The translations under genes and the position numbers were made by a program. 64,000 bases of DNA from positions 142,642,577 through 142,706,576 of the forward strand of contig OY282558.1 in the NCBI GenBank assembly GCA_958295665.1, read 5' to 3'. The stretch is from Tipula vernalis (Eukaryota; Arthropoda; Insecta; Diptera; Tipulidae). Shown one piece after another: positions 23,799 to 35,759 of the stretch (the stretch's first letter is position 1; each line of letters begins with the position of its first letter). The notes below the pieces were generated by a model. The model was not told where the DNA came from. It worked only from the letters and a program-made list of their open reading frames with translations, and did not search any database.

Positions 23799-24037
23799 GC
23801 CTGTATTCCATGAGAGATTCCATGAGACTGACAGTCAAAAAAAACGGAAAGAGAAAAATAATCTGATGCCCCATATAAGAGACAAAGACAACGGTTTTTA
23901 TTTTATAGAAAAAAAAAATGTTGCTGTAAAATAAAAAATAATATAAAAAACGATGTCCTTGTCTCTTACATTGGCATCAGATTGTTTTTCTCTTTTTGTT
24001 TTTTTTTTTTGACTGTCAGTCAATTTTTCTCACAGGC
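23799..24037. mobile_element. MITE-like inverted-repeat element, about 239 bp
   Basis: Outer ends GCCTGT and ACAGGC. The core arms begin ACTGACAGTC (23827) and end GACTGTCAGT (24020), continuing inward for about 65 bases each: AATCTGATGCC against GGCATCAGATT, and AAGAGACAAAGACA against TGTCCTTGTCTCTT. The centre is AT-rich. No protein is encoded. I could not find a clear target duplication. Confidence 0.8.
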
Positions 24038-27000
24038 TTAAGTGCGCTAAGTGAATTGATAAATTCGTCAAATTTGGGTGAAGAAATGAAATCTTCAGAA
24101 AATGCATATGCTTCACACTAAGAGCAAATTCTAGATTACAAGATGACGTAAATGCTCTGGCAGACAGAAACGGTATCGGTGAAAAGGGCTAAAACCATTT
24201 ACAAAAATATGGAATATAAGTTTTGAGACTGATCCCCACACTCTATGTATCTTAATTATCTAAATTGCAAAATCCAGCAAATAACAGCTTGGATGTAACC
24301 ATGACGCATTCAGTTCAAGTGATAATTTCATTGGTTCAGGTTAACCTGAATTTGGCACTAGTGGTTTCAAAAATGAAAAGGCTTTCTATAATGTGATGCT
24401 AATTCCGTTAAAGAATGTTGAAGCTGATGAAGTAATAAGGGACCTTCTTAGGTAGGGAAGCGAATTCTAAAGACATAAAATTGAAAGCGGGCGTGTACAG
24501 TTATTTTGAAAAAGCATTAAAAAGCTCACAAAACAAATATTTCAAATTATTATTGGAGATTGTATGTGGAAGTCGTTTACCGATGGTTTTAGAGGTCACT
24601 GATTGTGAATTTAATGTCAAAATTTTAAAATTTAAGATGGCAGATTCAAAATGGCGAACGTGAAAAGCATTTTTATATTGAGAATTTGGAGATTGGTGAA
24701 TCCGAAAACGGTTAAACATTACTTGAAACGTTTAAAGGTTTAAACCGAATAAATCTGAAACAGCAAAGCAGGAGATTAATTGATATGTATAAGATTTGAT
24801 TAAGTTTTCAAAATACCACATTATTTGTAGATGTTTGTTAATGATTTTATATGTAGCTCAGGATAAATACGAACTAACGGCATAATTAACGTAATTAAAA
24901 GGGTTACATATGATTGTATATAATTGTATCTTGTTGTTTAACGAGTGTGTAGGCGTTCTGTGGCGTGAAAGATGCTGAAGCGAGTATCGTAGCAGTTTTG
25001 TTGTGTAAAATTCTGGGTGGTAAAATTGAATAAAGGGCCGAAAAGCTAATCAAGTCATCTAGTAGCTGATTCCCTTCGAAGTTTCTCAAACTTTAAATGG
25101 ATTTAGTATTCCCCCAATTTCTTAATTGAAATAGTTACAGGTTCTTTAATGGTATATTTTGTTATGGGTAGTGTTTCACTTCTGGTAAGCAGAACTGGTA
25201 CGTTGGGATAGACCGTTCGTTTTGTTTTAAGATTATAACCCCAAATATGGTATCCAAATTGCTCGAGTTGCAAAGTATTCTGGTAGACGAGTACTTTTTT
25301 TTACTATCCGGGTTACTCTCTAAGAAAATTTCTTGCTTTTTTTAATGCCAGTCAAGGTTTGGATCACTGAATTGTGAATTAAACAATCACTTATCTTTTC
25401 AAAAAAATCTAATTTATTTACACACAATTATTCTTCAATAAGATCCGCTTAACTTACTAAAACACTATTCGCAATATTTAATAAAGTGACAATATCCCGA
25501 AAATCACTTTTTAAATCGCCATTTTTCCAGAATTATCATGCTATTTTCACATTGGTATAACAGTTTACCATGGATAATTTGTTTAGTACTATTAACTAAA
25601 ATTTCCTAATCTAGGGGTCGCCACTAGTACACTTTACGATGTTATAGTTAGTTATTCTATTCTAATCTAGGTGTCATTGTAGCAAATTTGTATTAATTTG
25701 CACACCTGGTGTCCGCCCGATTATAAAAGCGGGTTTCATATTATTTACTGATTTAACACTAATGTAAATTTAAAGAAATTAAGTATAGCTTACTAAGCTG
25801 CTTTTCTTGACGCATAGTGATCCGGATAAGATCAAAATTTATATGTGAAGCAACAACAACATTTGATCCAATATTCGTTTTGGATCACAAATGATAATCT
25901 AAAAATTAGTTTAGCTACTAAAATGTAGGTGACCAATAATTTTGTATTAAGTAGTTGTTAGATGAACAATAGAATTAAACACTGAACTCATTCTGCCTGT
26001 TCATACGAGTATTTTATTCATCGTATTCTTTTCTCATTGGTAGAAGAAATAAGCGGCAAAGGATATTATGAACACAATACGCGTACGAACAAGCAGATTC
26101 AAAACGAAACGGAAAAAAAAATTGACATTTAGTGTTTGTTGGTTTTACGCATTTTGGTGTTGATCAATCGTCAAGAAATGCGGCTATTATTGCAAATCTA
26201 GACAATAAATGCCAAATATTGGGGACTTATTACATTTATGCTTAGGGAAGCTATTTACTGCAGGCTGCAGTCGTAGGAACACTATCATGTTCCGAAGTGA
26301 AATCCTAATTTTACTCCACCTTACTGAAATAATGAATGTATCATTATCCAATACAATGAAGCCAATGGAACCGAATAAAAATTGAGGTGAATCATGTTGT
26401 TTTGTTAAAATTACAAATGTTGAAAGGCGGACGTACATTTGTGGTTGTCTCGATTTTTCATTTTATGGCTTAGTGGACGTTACCTGGAAGTTTTTTTGTA
26501 GTTTATGTTTGGCCCCCTCGAATTTATTTTGGTATAACTTTTCGTGGCATTTTTCGAAATGTACTTGATCAAAAAAGGAAAAAAAACATTACCATTGGTT
26601 TATGAACAAATTGTGGATCGTGTCCCGAAGGCGGATGAGTATACGTTGTGTCGTTCCTTTATTCACATTTATAATATGATTCACATAATGCTGGTTTATA
26701 ATATGTAGTCGGATTAAAACAATGTTGTTTAAAGCCTTCGAGTGGCTTAGCGCTATTTGATTTGTCTCAGTGGCGGGTTGCTGCAATATCGCTTGCAGCT
26801 GGTCGAGTGTAAATCGGTATAATGTTGCTTATATTCTGGTGTTTTTGTTAATTTGAATTTATTTGAACACAATTTTGATTACTATGGCAGGATGGGTGAT
26901 TGTTTTGCGAAATGTCAATTTAGCTAAAAACGAAGTTGGCCGGAATTTCTGATTTCTTTGCGATATTATTTTAGTACAAATGTTAGATAAATTCGATTAA

Positions 27001-27400
27001 TATTAGTACATTGCTGGCAAACAAGATTATTAGGTGCTAAACACTGTTAATTGTAAATATAATTTATTTATTTTGTTATTTAATTTAATTTCCTTTATTT
27101 TGTTTATTTGTAATTAAATTTTTAATAATTTTTAATTTATTTTAAAATGGTACATGTAGTGATAATTATCAAATTTGATCTGGATTTTCAGAATATTGGA
27201 GAAAAATAAGCAGATTTCCAGAAAATTTTAGCACCCGGCGGACAGGTAGGTAGTTTAAATTTTTGTCATCTGAATTCACAGGAACTTCAGGTCGGACTTC
27301 ATACTTTAGAAATTAATTAGTGTCTTATCATTTTGATTTAGGTTACTGGTGGCGTTAATTGTAATTCATTATGGGATGCATCCAACCCAGATCAAACGTC
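24038..27400. other. AT-rich non-coding sequence
   Basis: Only short open frames, for example 24481-24663 (KAGVYSYFEKALKSSQNKYF), with no recognised domain. I see no RNA gene. Around 25610 and 25670 a short phrase (CTAATCTAGG) repeats. Confidence 0.35.
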
Positions 27401-27407
27401 TATAATC

Positions 27408-28580
27408 TTAGTGGCAGGTCTTAATAGTCACATTTATTTCACTCCTTTCTTTTCTCTCATAATACAATCTCCTCTCATCCCTAATCATATTAATTAATCT
27501 GTTTCTGTTCCTTTGATACTCCATCCACCCTTCCTTCACCGCCTCAGCCCCCACTTCTCCTTCTTTCTCCTTCATCGCCCTAAACTTATTATATGACTCA
27601 TATCTTACCTTCCTAACGTCGTAAACCAAAGACAAGTTCTAGCTATATCCACTTTCTTAGCCCCGCATGTTCCCTTTTTCACCGCGTTTCCCACCCATAG
27701 ATTTAATTTTCCACAATCCTCCTTAATATTCCGAGTGGCTTCTCGTAAATTATCTTCTGTCCCTTAAATTCCTCTTACACAACATTTACATCTATCTTTC
27801 CCTTGACCAGCTTTTCCCCATTTACTCCCTCCCCTTTCAACATACAAGCGTATGGTCTGTGATTTTCGGTATGGCCAAAACAATACAATTCACTTCCTTA
27901 TTTTAAAATACTAAGTCAATTTTCTTTCTTGATATGTCCGCCAGTCCGGTACTTTCCTTCATGGAGTGTTTAAGACCAAGCGATTCTGTAAGTTCCCTGA
28001 GACACTTCAAATAATCCTCTTCCGCTCTCTTTCTCCACACTAGATTGAATTCTACCAAAATCATTATATTCCCTGCCCTCAACAGCATCAATCCCTCTAA
28101 CCATTCACTAAAGGGAGTTAAAAATTACACTTTACTGGCAGTTGGTGACCTATAGCAGCATATTATCATTCCCATATCTTCAGTTCTCTTTACTCGTCCT
28201 ACCTTAACCGCTAGCATCCAGTACTCCATAGGCTTACTAACTTGACTTATCAGCCTACCCCCTAACTTCTCGGTTACATATACTAGAACTCCCAAGCCTG
28301 TGTTCCTAGAGGTAGAATCACATCTATAGTAGGTATACCCTTCAATTCGTAAAATTCAGCAGAGATACATTAAAATCTCTCATAACCTCTACAATTTCAT
28401 CCAACCTACTTAATATATCCGCCGTACTAACAAGCATTACCTGTCCATTTGCCACCCCACTTCCCCGACAATCTGATTTCGCCATCCGCTTCACTATCCT
28501 TATTCTTTCTACATATGCTGGACACTTAGCATTCCATGCTTAGCGTGTGTAATCTACATTAAGCTTCATTTTCTCCTGTC
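27408..28580 (-). pseudogene. LINE ORF1 end and endonuclease domain (broken)
   Basis: Read on the minus strand. Near 28490-28560 KLNVDYTR and CPAYVERIRIVKRMAKSD resemble the end of a LINE ORF1. Near 28230-28330 TGLGVLVYVTEKLGGRL and MGMIICCYRSP match the middle of an APE-type endonuclease. At 27903-28091 NIMILVEFNLVW stands for the conserved GDFN motif, with Asp replaced by Glu and Gly by Val. 27408-27635 (YDVRKVRYESYNKFRAMKEK) is the linker before a reverse transcriptase, which is absent. Several stops and shifts. Its function would have been nicking target DNA. Confidence 0.7.
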
Positions 28581-28814
28581 TAGCCTATTTTGTTTCACTA
28601 TAGCGTGAATTACACTTAAACATTAATTCATTAGAGGTTTATAGAAATTAAATTAAACTTAAATTGGTTGAGAGTCAATCAATTAAAAACGACCAGACTA
28701 TTATTATTGACTTTAGGAAGCAGTTTTTAGAAAAAAATGTTGACTGAACTACTAGCAATTGACGGTCAAGGTGTTTGTAACCGAGTCAAGTAAATGTAAA
28801 AAAGCGTGTGAGAT

Positions 28815-28875
28815 CTTGCTTAATGCTTGATCGTACACTCAAAATAAATAAATCAAATAAATCAATCAACAACAT
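28815..28875 (+). repeat. Second copy of LINE 3' end
   Basis: Shares the string ending GCTTAATGCTTGATCGTACA with 23707-23726, then runs into AAATAAATAAATC repeats. It lies on the opposite strand to the endonuclease fragment just before it, so the two are probably separate insertions. Confidence 0.55.
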
Positions 28876-29548
28876 CACGATTTAAACGACTAAAAATTTA
28901 ACTTTTCAAAAAAACTCAAATTCCGAAAACTTAAACTTTTAACAATTCAGAAATTGTTATAATTAACGCTTGTATCATAGTGTACCAGTTATTGTAAGGT
29001 TTTTTGTGTAGCTTTACACTTTTACTAATATAAACACGGACCGATATATTTTGACAATTGTCATAAACTTCACATTAACTACATAAGTAAAATGTTTAGT
29101 CCTTAATTTTATTGGTCCATTGTCAAAAAGGACGTTTTCATCAAAGATGTCCACAAGTGAAATATAGGTAAGTTGGTGTACTTAGCAATGCCACAGTCAT
29201 TGATTTATGAATTATGTATAACAAACCAAATGCAACATTAAAATTTCTCAATTAAAAAATCATATTAAAATCCCACGGTTATATTACCGACACACAAACA
29301 ATTGTAAGCATTTTCAAAATTCTATACATGTACATACATAAATACTCGTAAGAACACAGAGATTTTTTTTTTAATTTCTGTCTTTAATACATAAAAATGC
29401 GAAAGCTTTCTTCCGCCAAAAAAAAAAAAACAATTTCTCGCATTTTATTTTTTATTAAATCCAAAAATCAAATAAAACAATTTTTAATTAAATTTTTTAT
29501 AACATTAAAATGGAAAAGTTTTCGGTTTAAAATTTTAAAAATACTTAC
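28876..29548. other. AT-rich, probably intronic
   Basis: No gene seen. If the candidate minus-strand first exon is real, this is the beginning of its first intron. Confidence 0.25.
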
Positions 29549-30404
29549 AAGGTGGATTTTGTTTTTATTTTTGTAAACCTCTTTATAATATTTTCGCTAG
29601 AATTATATATTATGTTAAAAAATTATTTAATCCAATTTCTTTTTATATAATCAGTATGTATATTTATATAAAAAGCTCCACATAAAAGCACATTGAACGC
29701 AAATATATGTAAAAATTTAACTATTTAGTATTTTTATTTTTTATTTTTTAAATTACTACAAAAAAAAAACACTTTAACACAACAACTTGTATATTTATAT
29801 AGATTTTAATAAATTTTCCACATTTTCCACATAAATATTTTTCACTGCAAAACAAAAACAAAAAAAACCTTTAAATTATTTTCGACCCAAACGATTTGCA
29901 CATTCAATTGTTTTACAAAAAAAAAAAAAAAAAATTAAATCTTTTGTGAAACAATAAAAATTAAAATTCACGTGCGTTATTACCACCGTTTGGGAAAATT
30001 AATAAAATAAATTTTCCAATTAATATACACAAAAAATAAAAATTAAAAAAAAAAAATTTAAATAAACGAAAAAAATAAATAAATTAGAATTGATTAACAA
30101 TTTTTGTTAGATAAACACACAAACACCACACGCACACACAAGAACACACTTTTATTATTATTTTTTTTTTTTTGTATAAAAAAATTAACAAAAAACTAAA
30201 TTTTCAAAAAATTAAAAATTAAAAAATTTAAACATTAACACAAAATTAAACGAAACGATCCTTTCAGTATGACATTTAAAATTCAACTAAAATGAAAATA
30301 GAGTTTTCCACGATTTTCTTTTTTTTTGTGTTATTATTATTTTGCTCGTTTTTTCTTTTCTGTGTATGGAAAAAGGAAAATCCAATTGAAAATAAAAACA
30401 CACT
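29549..30404 (-). other. Candidate non-coding first exon of a host gene
   Basis: On the minus strand a start at 30404 sits in TCAGTG, the insect initiator form, and the segment ends at 29549 just before a strong splice donor GTAAGTAT. The interval is A/T-rich with GTGTGTGCGTGTGG-type runs, as in long fly 5' untranslated exons, and only tiny ATG frames. No coding sequence or homology supports it. The start also looks like CACTGAGAAAAA on the plus strand, close to the inverted end of the element at 52364, so a transposon end is an alternative. Confidence 0.35.
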
Positions 30405-30438
30405 GAGAAAAATATTTTTTGCCGAATGAAGAGTTATA
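30401..30438 (-). promoter_or_regulatory. Candidate core promoter: TATAA plus initiator
   Basis: Minus-strand TATAA (30434-30438) begins 34 bases before the A of TCAGTG (30401-30406). This spacing fits insect TATA/initiator promoters. Transcription would run leftward. Confidence 0.35.
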
Positions 30439-30439
30439 T

Positions 30440-31640
30440 CGTGTTTGTTAGATTATATGCGGTTGGTTTTCCTTTTCGGCACTCGATAGCTCGACGAGAA
30501 AAATATTGTGAGATGAAAATGATTTTTTTGTTATAAATTTCTGAGGTATAGGATCATAACAAACAGTATACATAGTACCGTAACGTCAGTTGTAAATGTT
30601 TTGTGTTATCAAAAGCACAAAAGGTAAACAATTCTTTACAACTTAAATTAAATCTTTAACTTTTTAACTGTACATTATTATACTTGTACAATAGATTAAT
30701 TAAGATTTAGTCAAGTGGAAAAGTTTAATGTTTCTTTTTTGTTGTGGGTTACCAAAAAAAAAAAAGCCCACCCACAGGTTTATTTTAAACATATGGCTGA
30801 ATATAGTTAATTTATCATTTACGTTTATGATGTTGACGTACGTAACGAGTGGCATAACGGACCCAAGAGAATTACTTTAATGATTATCTTTTAACCCCTT
30901 TTCTACTCGTATTTACGTTGTATATACACCAACGTATGTATTCGGCTGTACAGAGTAATTGAATTAATTTGGCTTGTGGTACATTACATAAATATTTTTA
31001 AGATGTCTTATTGCAGTTAGCTGATATGTTAAATATTTGGACGGGTTTTTGTTAATTACATTTCTGGGTAATCAGGTAATTCGTAATAATTTCTTCATGA
31101 TTCTTAATAGATGTGGAATTTTTAAAGGCTGTTTCAATACATAACAGTTATTCTTGGGATTAATCAGGTTAATTGCTGAGCAAGATTTTTCCGCAGAAAA
31201 TGAATAAAATTTCATATAACCATGGTAATAAGTTCAGATTTTCTAGATGAAATTGGGTAACCGCTTTATATCTCACAGTTAATAAAAAATTGTTGTCAAT
31301 TTAATTTCAAAATTTCCAAGCTTGTTAGCCGAATGGATAAAATGTGCTTTGGAACAAAACGTAAGTACTACGTGCCTTCTAAATGCTGTTCTCCGCAATT
31401 ATATAGGTACATTGTGATATTGTAATCATGGTTGTCACTAAAAGTTTTTCTTTTTTTCTAATTTAAGAATCTAGCCCACTTGTTTTGGTCCATCGCCAAA
31501 TTCAATTTGCCAATCCTGTTAACTGTGATGATAGTTATTTTGATCCGCTTCAGCCACTTAATCCATCCAATTTCTCGTTTCCAAAGCTCTCAATAATTTT
31601 TGGGAGGAATTGGTTTGAGCGAACAAATTAATTTATAAAT
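30440..31640. other. AT-rich non-coding sequence
   Basis: No open frame, repeat or RNA gene recognised. If the promoter is real, this holds its upstream region. Confidence 0.35.
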
Positions 31641-31654
31641 AGAATATTCTATAC

Positions 31655-32296
31655 CGCACAAAACCGAATTGGTTCTCTTCTCTAGCAAATTTAAGCTTCC
31701 TCATACCGATCCTCCCACTTTAAATGGGTTCATCTTGACTTTTACAGACGAAGCTAGGTTTCTGGGTCTCGTTGTGTATAGCACATTTAATTGGAAACTT
31801 AATATTCTGAAAAGGGTAAAGAAAGCTGCGGTAGTGCTATACTCTTGCTGCAAAAATGTCATTTCTCTTAACGAGATGACAGATCGGTTCACATATCCAT
31901 ATTATGTGGGTGTCAGGACATCAATAGTGCAGGGAATATAAATGCCCATGAACTGGCTCGACTTGGTACAACGGACCAAATTTCAAAAAGCAGAAATCGA
32001 AATAGCTGATCTTACTTCGGCAGAGTCAGATCAGTGTGGTTGTTGGAGTGATTACGGGGCACTGCTTCATAGGCAGGTACTGGCATAGTTGCGAGGACGA
32101 AGATGAGGAAGAGACAGTAATTCATCTTATTTGCACCTGCCCTCGTCTGGCACGATACAAGCTAAAGTTTCTAGGGGCACCTCTCTTCAATGACCTGATG
32201 TACCTCAGCAGAATGGACATCAGGAGTATCCAGCGTTTTGTTAACAGCAGTGATATGGCTGCGGACCATTTTTGTTTACTGTGCCTTTACAGTTAA
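31655..32296 (+). pseudogene. LINE 3' part of ORF2 (RT end, RNase H/C-terminal region), broken
   Basis: LVLFSSKFKLP and ARFLGLVVYSTFNWKLNI near 31665-31805 are the late reverse-transcriptase region of Jockey/I-group LINEs (normally KYLGL.LD..L.W). VKKAAVVLYSC follows. HYVGVRTSIV-like sequence near 31900 may be the remnant of the RNase H motif. 32036-32296 matches the usual C-terminus: GHCFIGRYWHSCEDEDEEETVIHLIC, cysteine-containing, then APLFNDL. Frame changes and a stop at 31940 break it. The catalytic RT core is absent upstream. Confidence 0.75.
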
Positions 32297-32299
32297 AAT

Positions 32300-33340
32300 G
32301 AAATTATTTTACGACAAATGATTTTTTCTTGTTCTAAAAGGATCATTTGTAAAAATTATGGAATAGCTATAGGTACGTTCAAAATTTCAGAAACGATTTA
32401 CCGGTAAGATGGCGTAAGCAATTTTAACTAGATTTGCAAGTAAATCAGTAACTGTTGTAAATAACCATCAACTATTACACTATAAACATTTCTGTATTCG
32501 AAACGACGAAACCTTGTTGTAGCAATATACAAGCTCACCTCTGCATCTATTGGTTTAAGTTTAAATTGCGAGCTGTTCAGAAATAATTTTTAAAAGTTTC
32601 TGTTTGTTTTAGTTTCTTGTTTTATGGGAAATCTAGCATCGATTAACTTGATACTTAATGAGCATAGATTTAAAAGTATGTACATTATTTAAGGACAGCT
32701 GATTAAATTCCGGATTGCTAAATATTTTGTAGGTTTATCACGCGAACCTGCTACTTATTTATTCGTGTACATATATTTCTTGGTTGCCTACAAACATCAT
32801 AAATAATCTGAAATTACAGATCAGGATCTAACTCAAAAAAAAGGAGCAGCTCAACTGATAAGCTAACAAGTAACGGAAAAATTTGCAATAATTTCAAAGA
32901 AATCTCAAATAACGTGGAAATTTGCAATAAGCTCGGAGAATTTGACAAATATCTTTAACAATTCTGAATAACATCTAATATAACGATTACCATCAAAAAT
33001 CTTGAAGAATACTTCGGTCCAAATATACCAAAGTATTGAAATCCTGTCAAAAATGATCAAAAATTTGTTGGTCTAAAACCACTTTTCTCGACGTTTTGAA
33101 AGTCCCTGAGTCTAAAAAAGCAAAAAAAGAAAACAATGTCCGTCCGCCTGTCTGGACCTCTGGATGTCTGTATGCCAGTACCCATGGTATCTCGAGAACG
33201 GCTTGTTCGATTTAGAATTATTTTTGCCAATCTGTTTCTATGGTGAAGGCCGAGATTTGAAAAACTTTTGGAACCTGCGGGTTAAGAGGGTCGAGTACCT
33301 GGCCAAAAATACCTGGTTATACAAATAATTACAAACTTAT
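32300..33340. other. Non-coding; small dispersed repeat near 33060
   Basis: No gene seen. AAAACCACTTTTCTCGACG near 33075 resembles AAAACCACTTTTATCGGCG at 12161-12179, in the BEL 5' region. TGTCCGTCCGCCTGTCTGGA at about 33138 begins a GC-richer stretch of unknown origin. Confidence 0.4.
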
Positions 33341-34060
33341 ATTATATATGCTGGTTTGAATATTGAGTTAGGTATTGAGTTTCGGGTTGAGTAACTGGTC
33401 AACTGCTCACTATATCTTATTGGATTAAGATATAGTGAGCAGTTGACCAGTTTTTTATATACGCTGGTTTGAGGATTGAGTTGAAAGAGAGTTTGCGGTT
33501 GGGTTGATGGTTGAGTTGTGAGCAATTGAGCAATCTATAAAATAAAGTGAGTGTTTGTATGTATGTTCAGCATATGTGTATGATATTTAAACAAATCCAC
33601 AAGACTTGACCTATTTGAACCAAACCTTACACAAATATTGTTTAAGACTTAAGAAAGGTCACTGATAATATCTCAAACCTTAAATTGAACCTTTTACATT
33701 TCAAATTAAACATTGCAAATTAAATGAACGGCCAATTAGGATAGAACTTATCTATTTCATAACTGATTTTTGGTGAAATTTGACTGAAATGGGATTCTAA
33801 AATGATTTTTGGATGAAGTTCTGGAATATGGAAAAGTGTGATGCAACTTGCCTATTTCTGAAACAATTATGATGAAATTCGGCTTGTGCATTGGAAATCG
33901 GATTCTACGCTAGGATTGAATTGGAGGTTTAGTTGGAGATTGAGTTGGATATTGACGTTAGATTGTAAAGGGATTAAGGAGTTCAGTTGGAGATTGAGTT
34001 TAGATTGAGGAACGAATTAAGGGGTTCAATTTGGAATTGGTTGATTCGGGCGTTAGTTTG
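33340..34060. repeat. Degenerate GGTTGAGTT-type repeat region
   Basis: Variants of TTGAGTTGG and GATTGAGTT recur at 33350-33400, 33470-33535 and 33915-34010. A 25-base unit starting TATA(T/C)GCTGGTTTGA occurs at about 33346 and 33457, on both sides of the perfect hairpin. Confidence 0.6.
33393..33452. repeat. Perfect hairpin, 27-bp arms and 6-base loop
   Basis: The left arm 33393-33419 (begins AACTGGTCAACT) is the exact reverse complement of 33426-33452. The loop is TTGGAT. No mismatch in 27 pairs, unlike the decayed sequence around it. Confidence 0.95.
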
Positions 34061-34329
34061 GGTCGACTTGATATAATCTCACGTGTACGCACGTAATACA
34101 GACCGAAGTTTTGATCAACTCTTGAGGTTTCAGCCCTTTGTATTTTTAACTTAACATCCTTCAACTTTAAACTTGTAAATCTCGAAAAGTTGAAAAACAA
34201 AAGTTTAGATATATCACTAATTCTATGGAGTGCGCCATCGTTTAACATGGGGTATGTAAGCATTAAGTAACTTTGAAAAAAAAACGATTTCTATATAATA
34301 TGAGGTATTTTTATTCAATTTGTTCCCTT

Positions 34330-35260
34330 GCAATTTATTTGGACTATTTTTTGAATACAACATCAATTAAGAAAGGCGGCCAGCAAAACGTGCCATTTTT
34401 GCTGCGTTTTCCATTAACTTTTCGAGCATCTCTCTTAAGTTCGTCAATGGTCTGAGGCTTTCTGGCGTACACTTTGCTTTTCAAATAACCCCACAAAAAT
34501 AAGTCCAGAGACTAGTCATTGTTGCCTCTTTGTGACATCACATGTCCAGGGAATTTTCGTTGCAGAAACTGAACTGTTTCACAGTAATCGTCAAGATCTT
34601 TTTCACGCATTTCCGGGCAGACATAAATGCCAATATCCACCGACATCGATTTCCATCGACTGTTTCGTTTTCTCTGAAAAAATATGCCCCAATGATGGCT
34701 TTGGCGCAAACGCCGGCCCAAACAGTCACTTTTTTGTCATGCAATGGCGTTTCATGGATCACGTATGGATTATCCGTTCCCCAACTGCAACAATTTTGCG
34801 TATTAACGCCGCCAGAGAGTATGAAGTGGGCCTCGTCGGTCATCAACATTTGCTTCCAAAAATCAGGTTCATTGTCAGCCATTCGAGCGACTGTTTGGTC
34901 GTATTTCAAGCGACGTGGACGGTCTGTCGGGAATATTCTTTGTGTTAATTAAAGTTTATATGGAAACAAATGTAAATCATCCTTCAAAATGCGCCGCAAA
35001 GTAGTTCCACTAACGCCAAAATACTGAGCGCGGCGACGATACGATACTTTTGGGTTCTGGGCAATACTTTCTCTGAGCGCTTCAACCAGTTCATTGGAAC
35101 GTGTAGGTCGTTGATGAACGGCATGTTGGCGATCTCTCACTGTCCCGTGCTCAACAAATTTCGACACCAAACGACGAATAGTGTTGTCAGACGGTGCATG
35201 TTGTAAGGAACTCAACCTGTTGCAAATTTCGGGGAATATTGAGAAACATGAATGCTCGAA
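34330..35260 (-). pseudogene. Tc1/mariner-family transposase (broken)
   Basis: Minus strand. The 35.0-35.2 kb part is the helix-turn-helix DNA-binding region (SDNTIRRLVSKFVEHGTVRD, a match for mariner-like paired domains; VSYRRRAQYFGVSGTTLRRIL). A stop and frameshift occur near 34950. 34538-34909 gives the catalytic half: LMTDEAHFILSGGVNTQNC with the first Asp, then VTVWAGVCAKAIIGAYFF. The stretch with the second Asp (normally QQDGA) is deleted, jumping from MSARKCVKKI to ETVQFLQRKFPGHV. The third-Asp region reads LDLFLWGYLKSKV near 34500. Terminal repeats could not be located. It cannot transpose. Confidence 0.85.
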
Positions 35261-35269
35261 TAATATGAA

Positions 35270-35740
35270 AACTCTAGAATAATACAAAAAAAAAAACGTT
35301 TTGGTCCAAAATAAATAGAAAACTTCTAATAATTTCATTGCCAAGCAACTTAACGTTAATCCAGAAGGAAATTCTAGCTTAATCCAAAAATGACTTAATC
35401 TCAAAAAATCAAAAAAATTTCAATAATCACAAAATATATCGAAAATGTCGATGTATGTACCTACGACCCATCTCAACATCAAAATTGAAGAAACACGAAA
35501 AACAATTAGTTTGTGTAAAATTAAATTTTATTTAAAAAAAAAATCTAATGGAGTGAAATACGATTACGTATCATATAAGATCAACATGCCCGGATGAGCT
35601 TCTCGTAAAACAGTTTGAATAAGGGCAAAAGAAACCTTTTTTCAACAACTTCGGTAACGACCGATACCGATAAAGTTACCATGTTACCAACAATTGTTCG
35701 CAGTTAACGGTGGAATTCTAATTATTAAATTTAATGAACC
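35270..35740. other. Non-coding sequence
   Basis: AT-rich, no recognised feature. The end of the mariner element should lie here, but I see no matching inverted repeat. Confidence 0.3.
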
Positions 35741-35759
35741 CTATTACCGAGGAAAGAAA

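Noticed and set aside
34532..34952. Plus-strand open frames of 136-138 codons
   Set aside because: They are antisense shadows of the minus-strand Tc1/mariner transposase.
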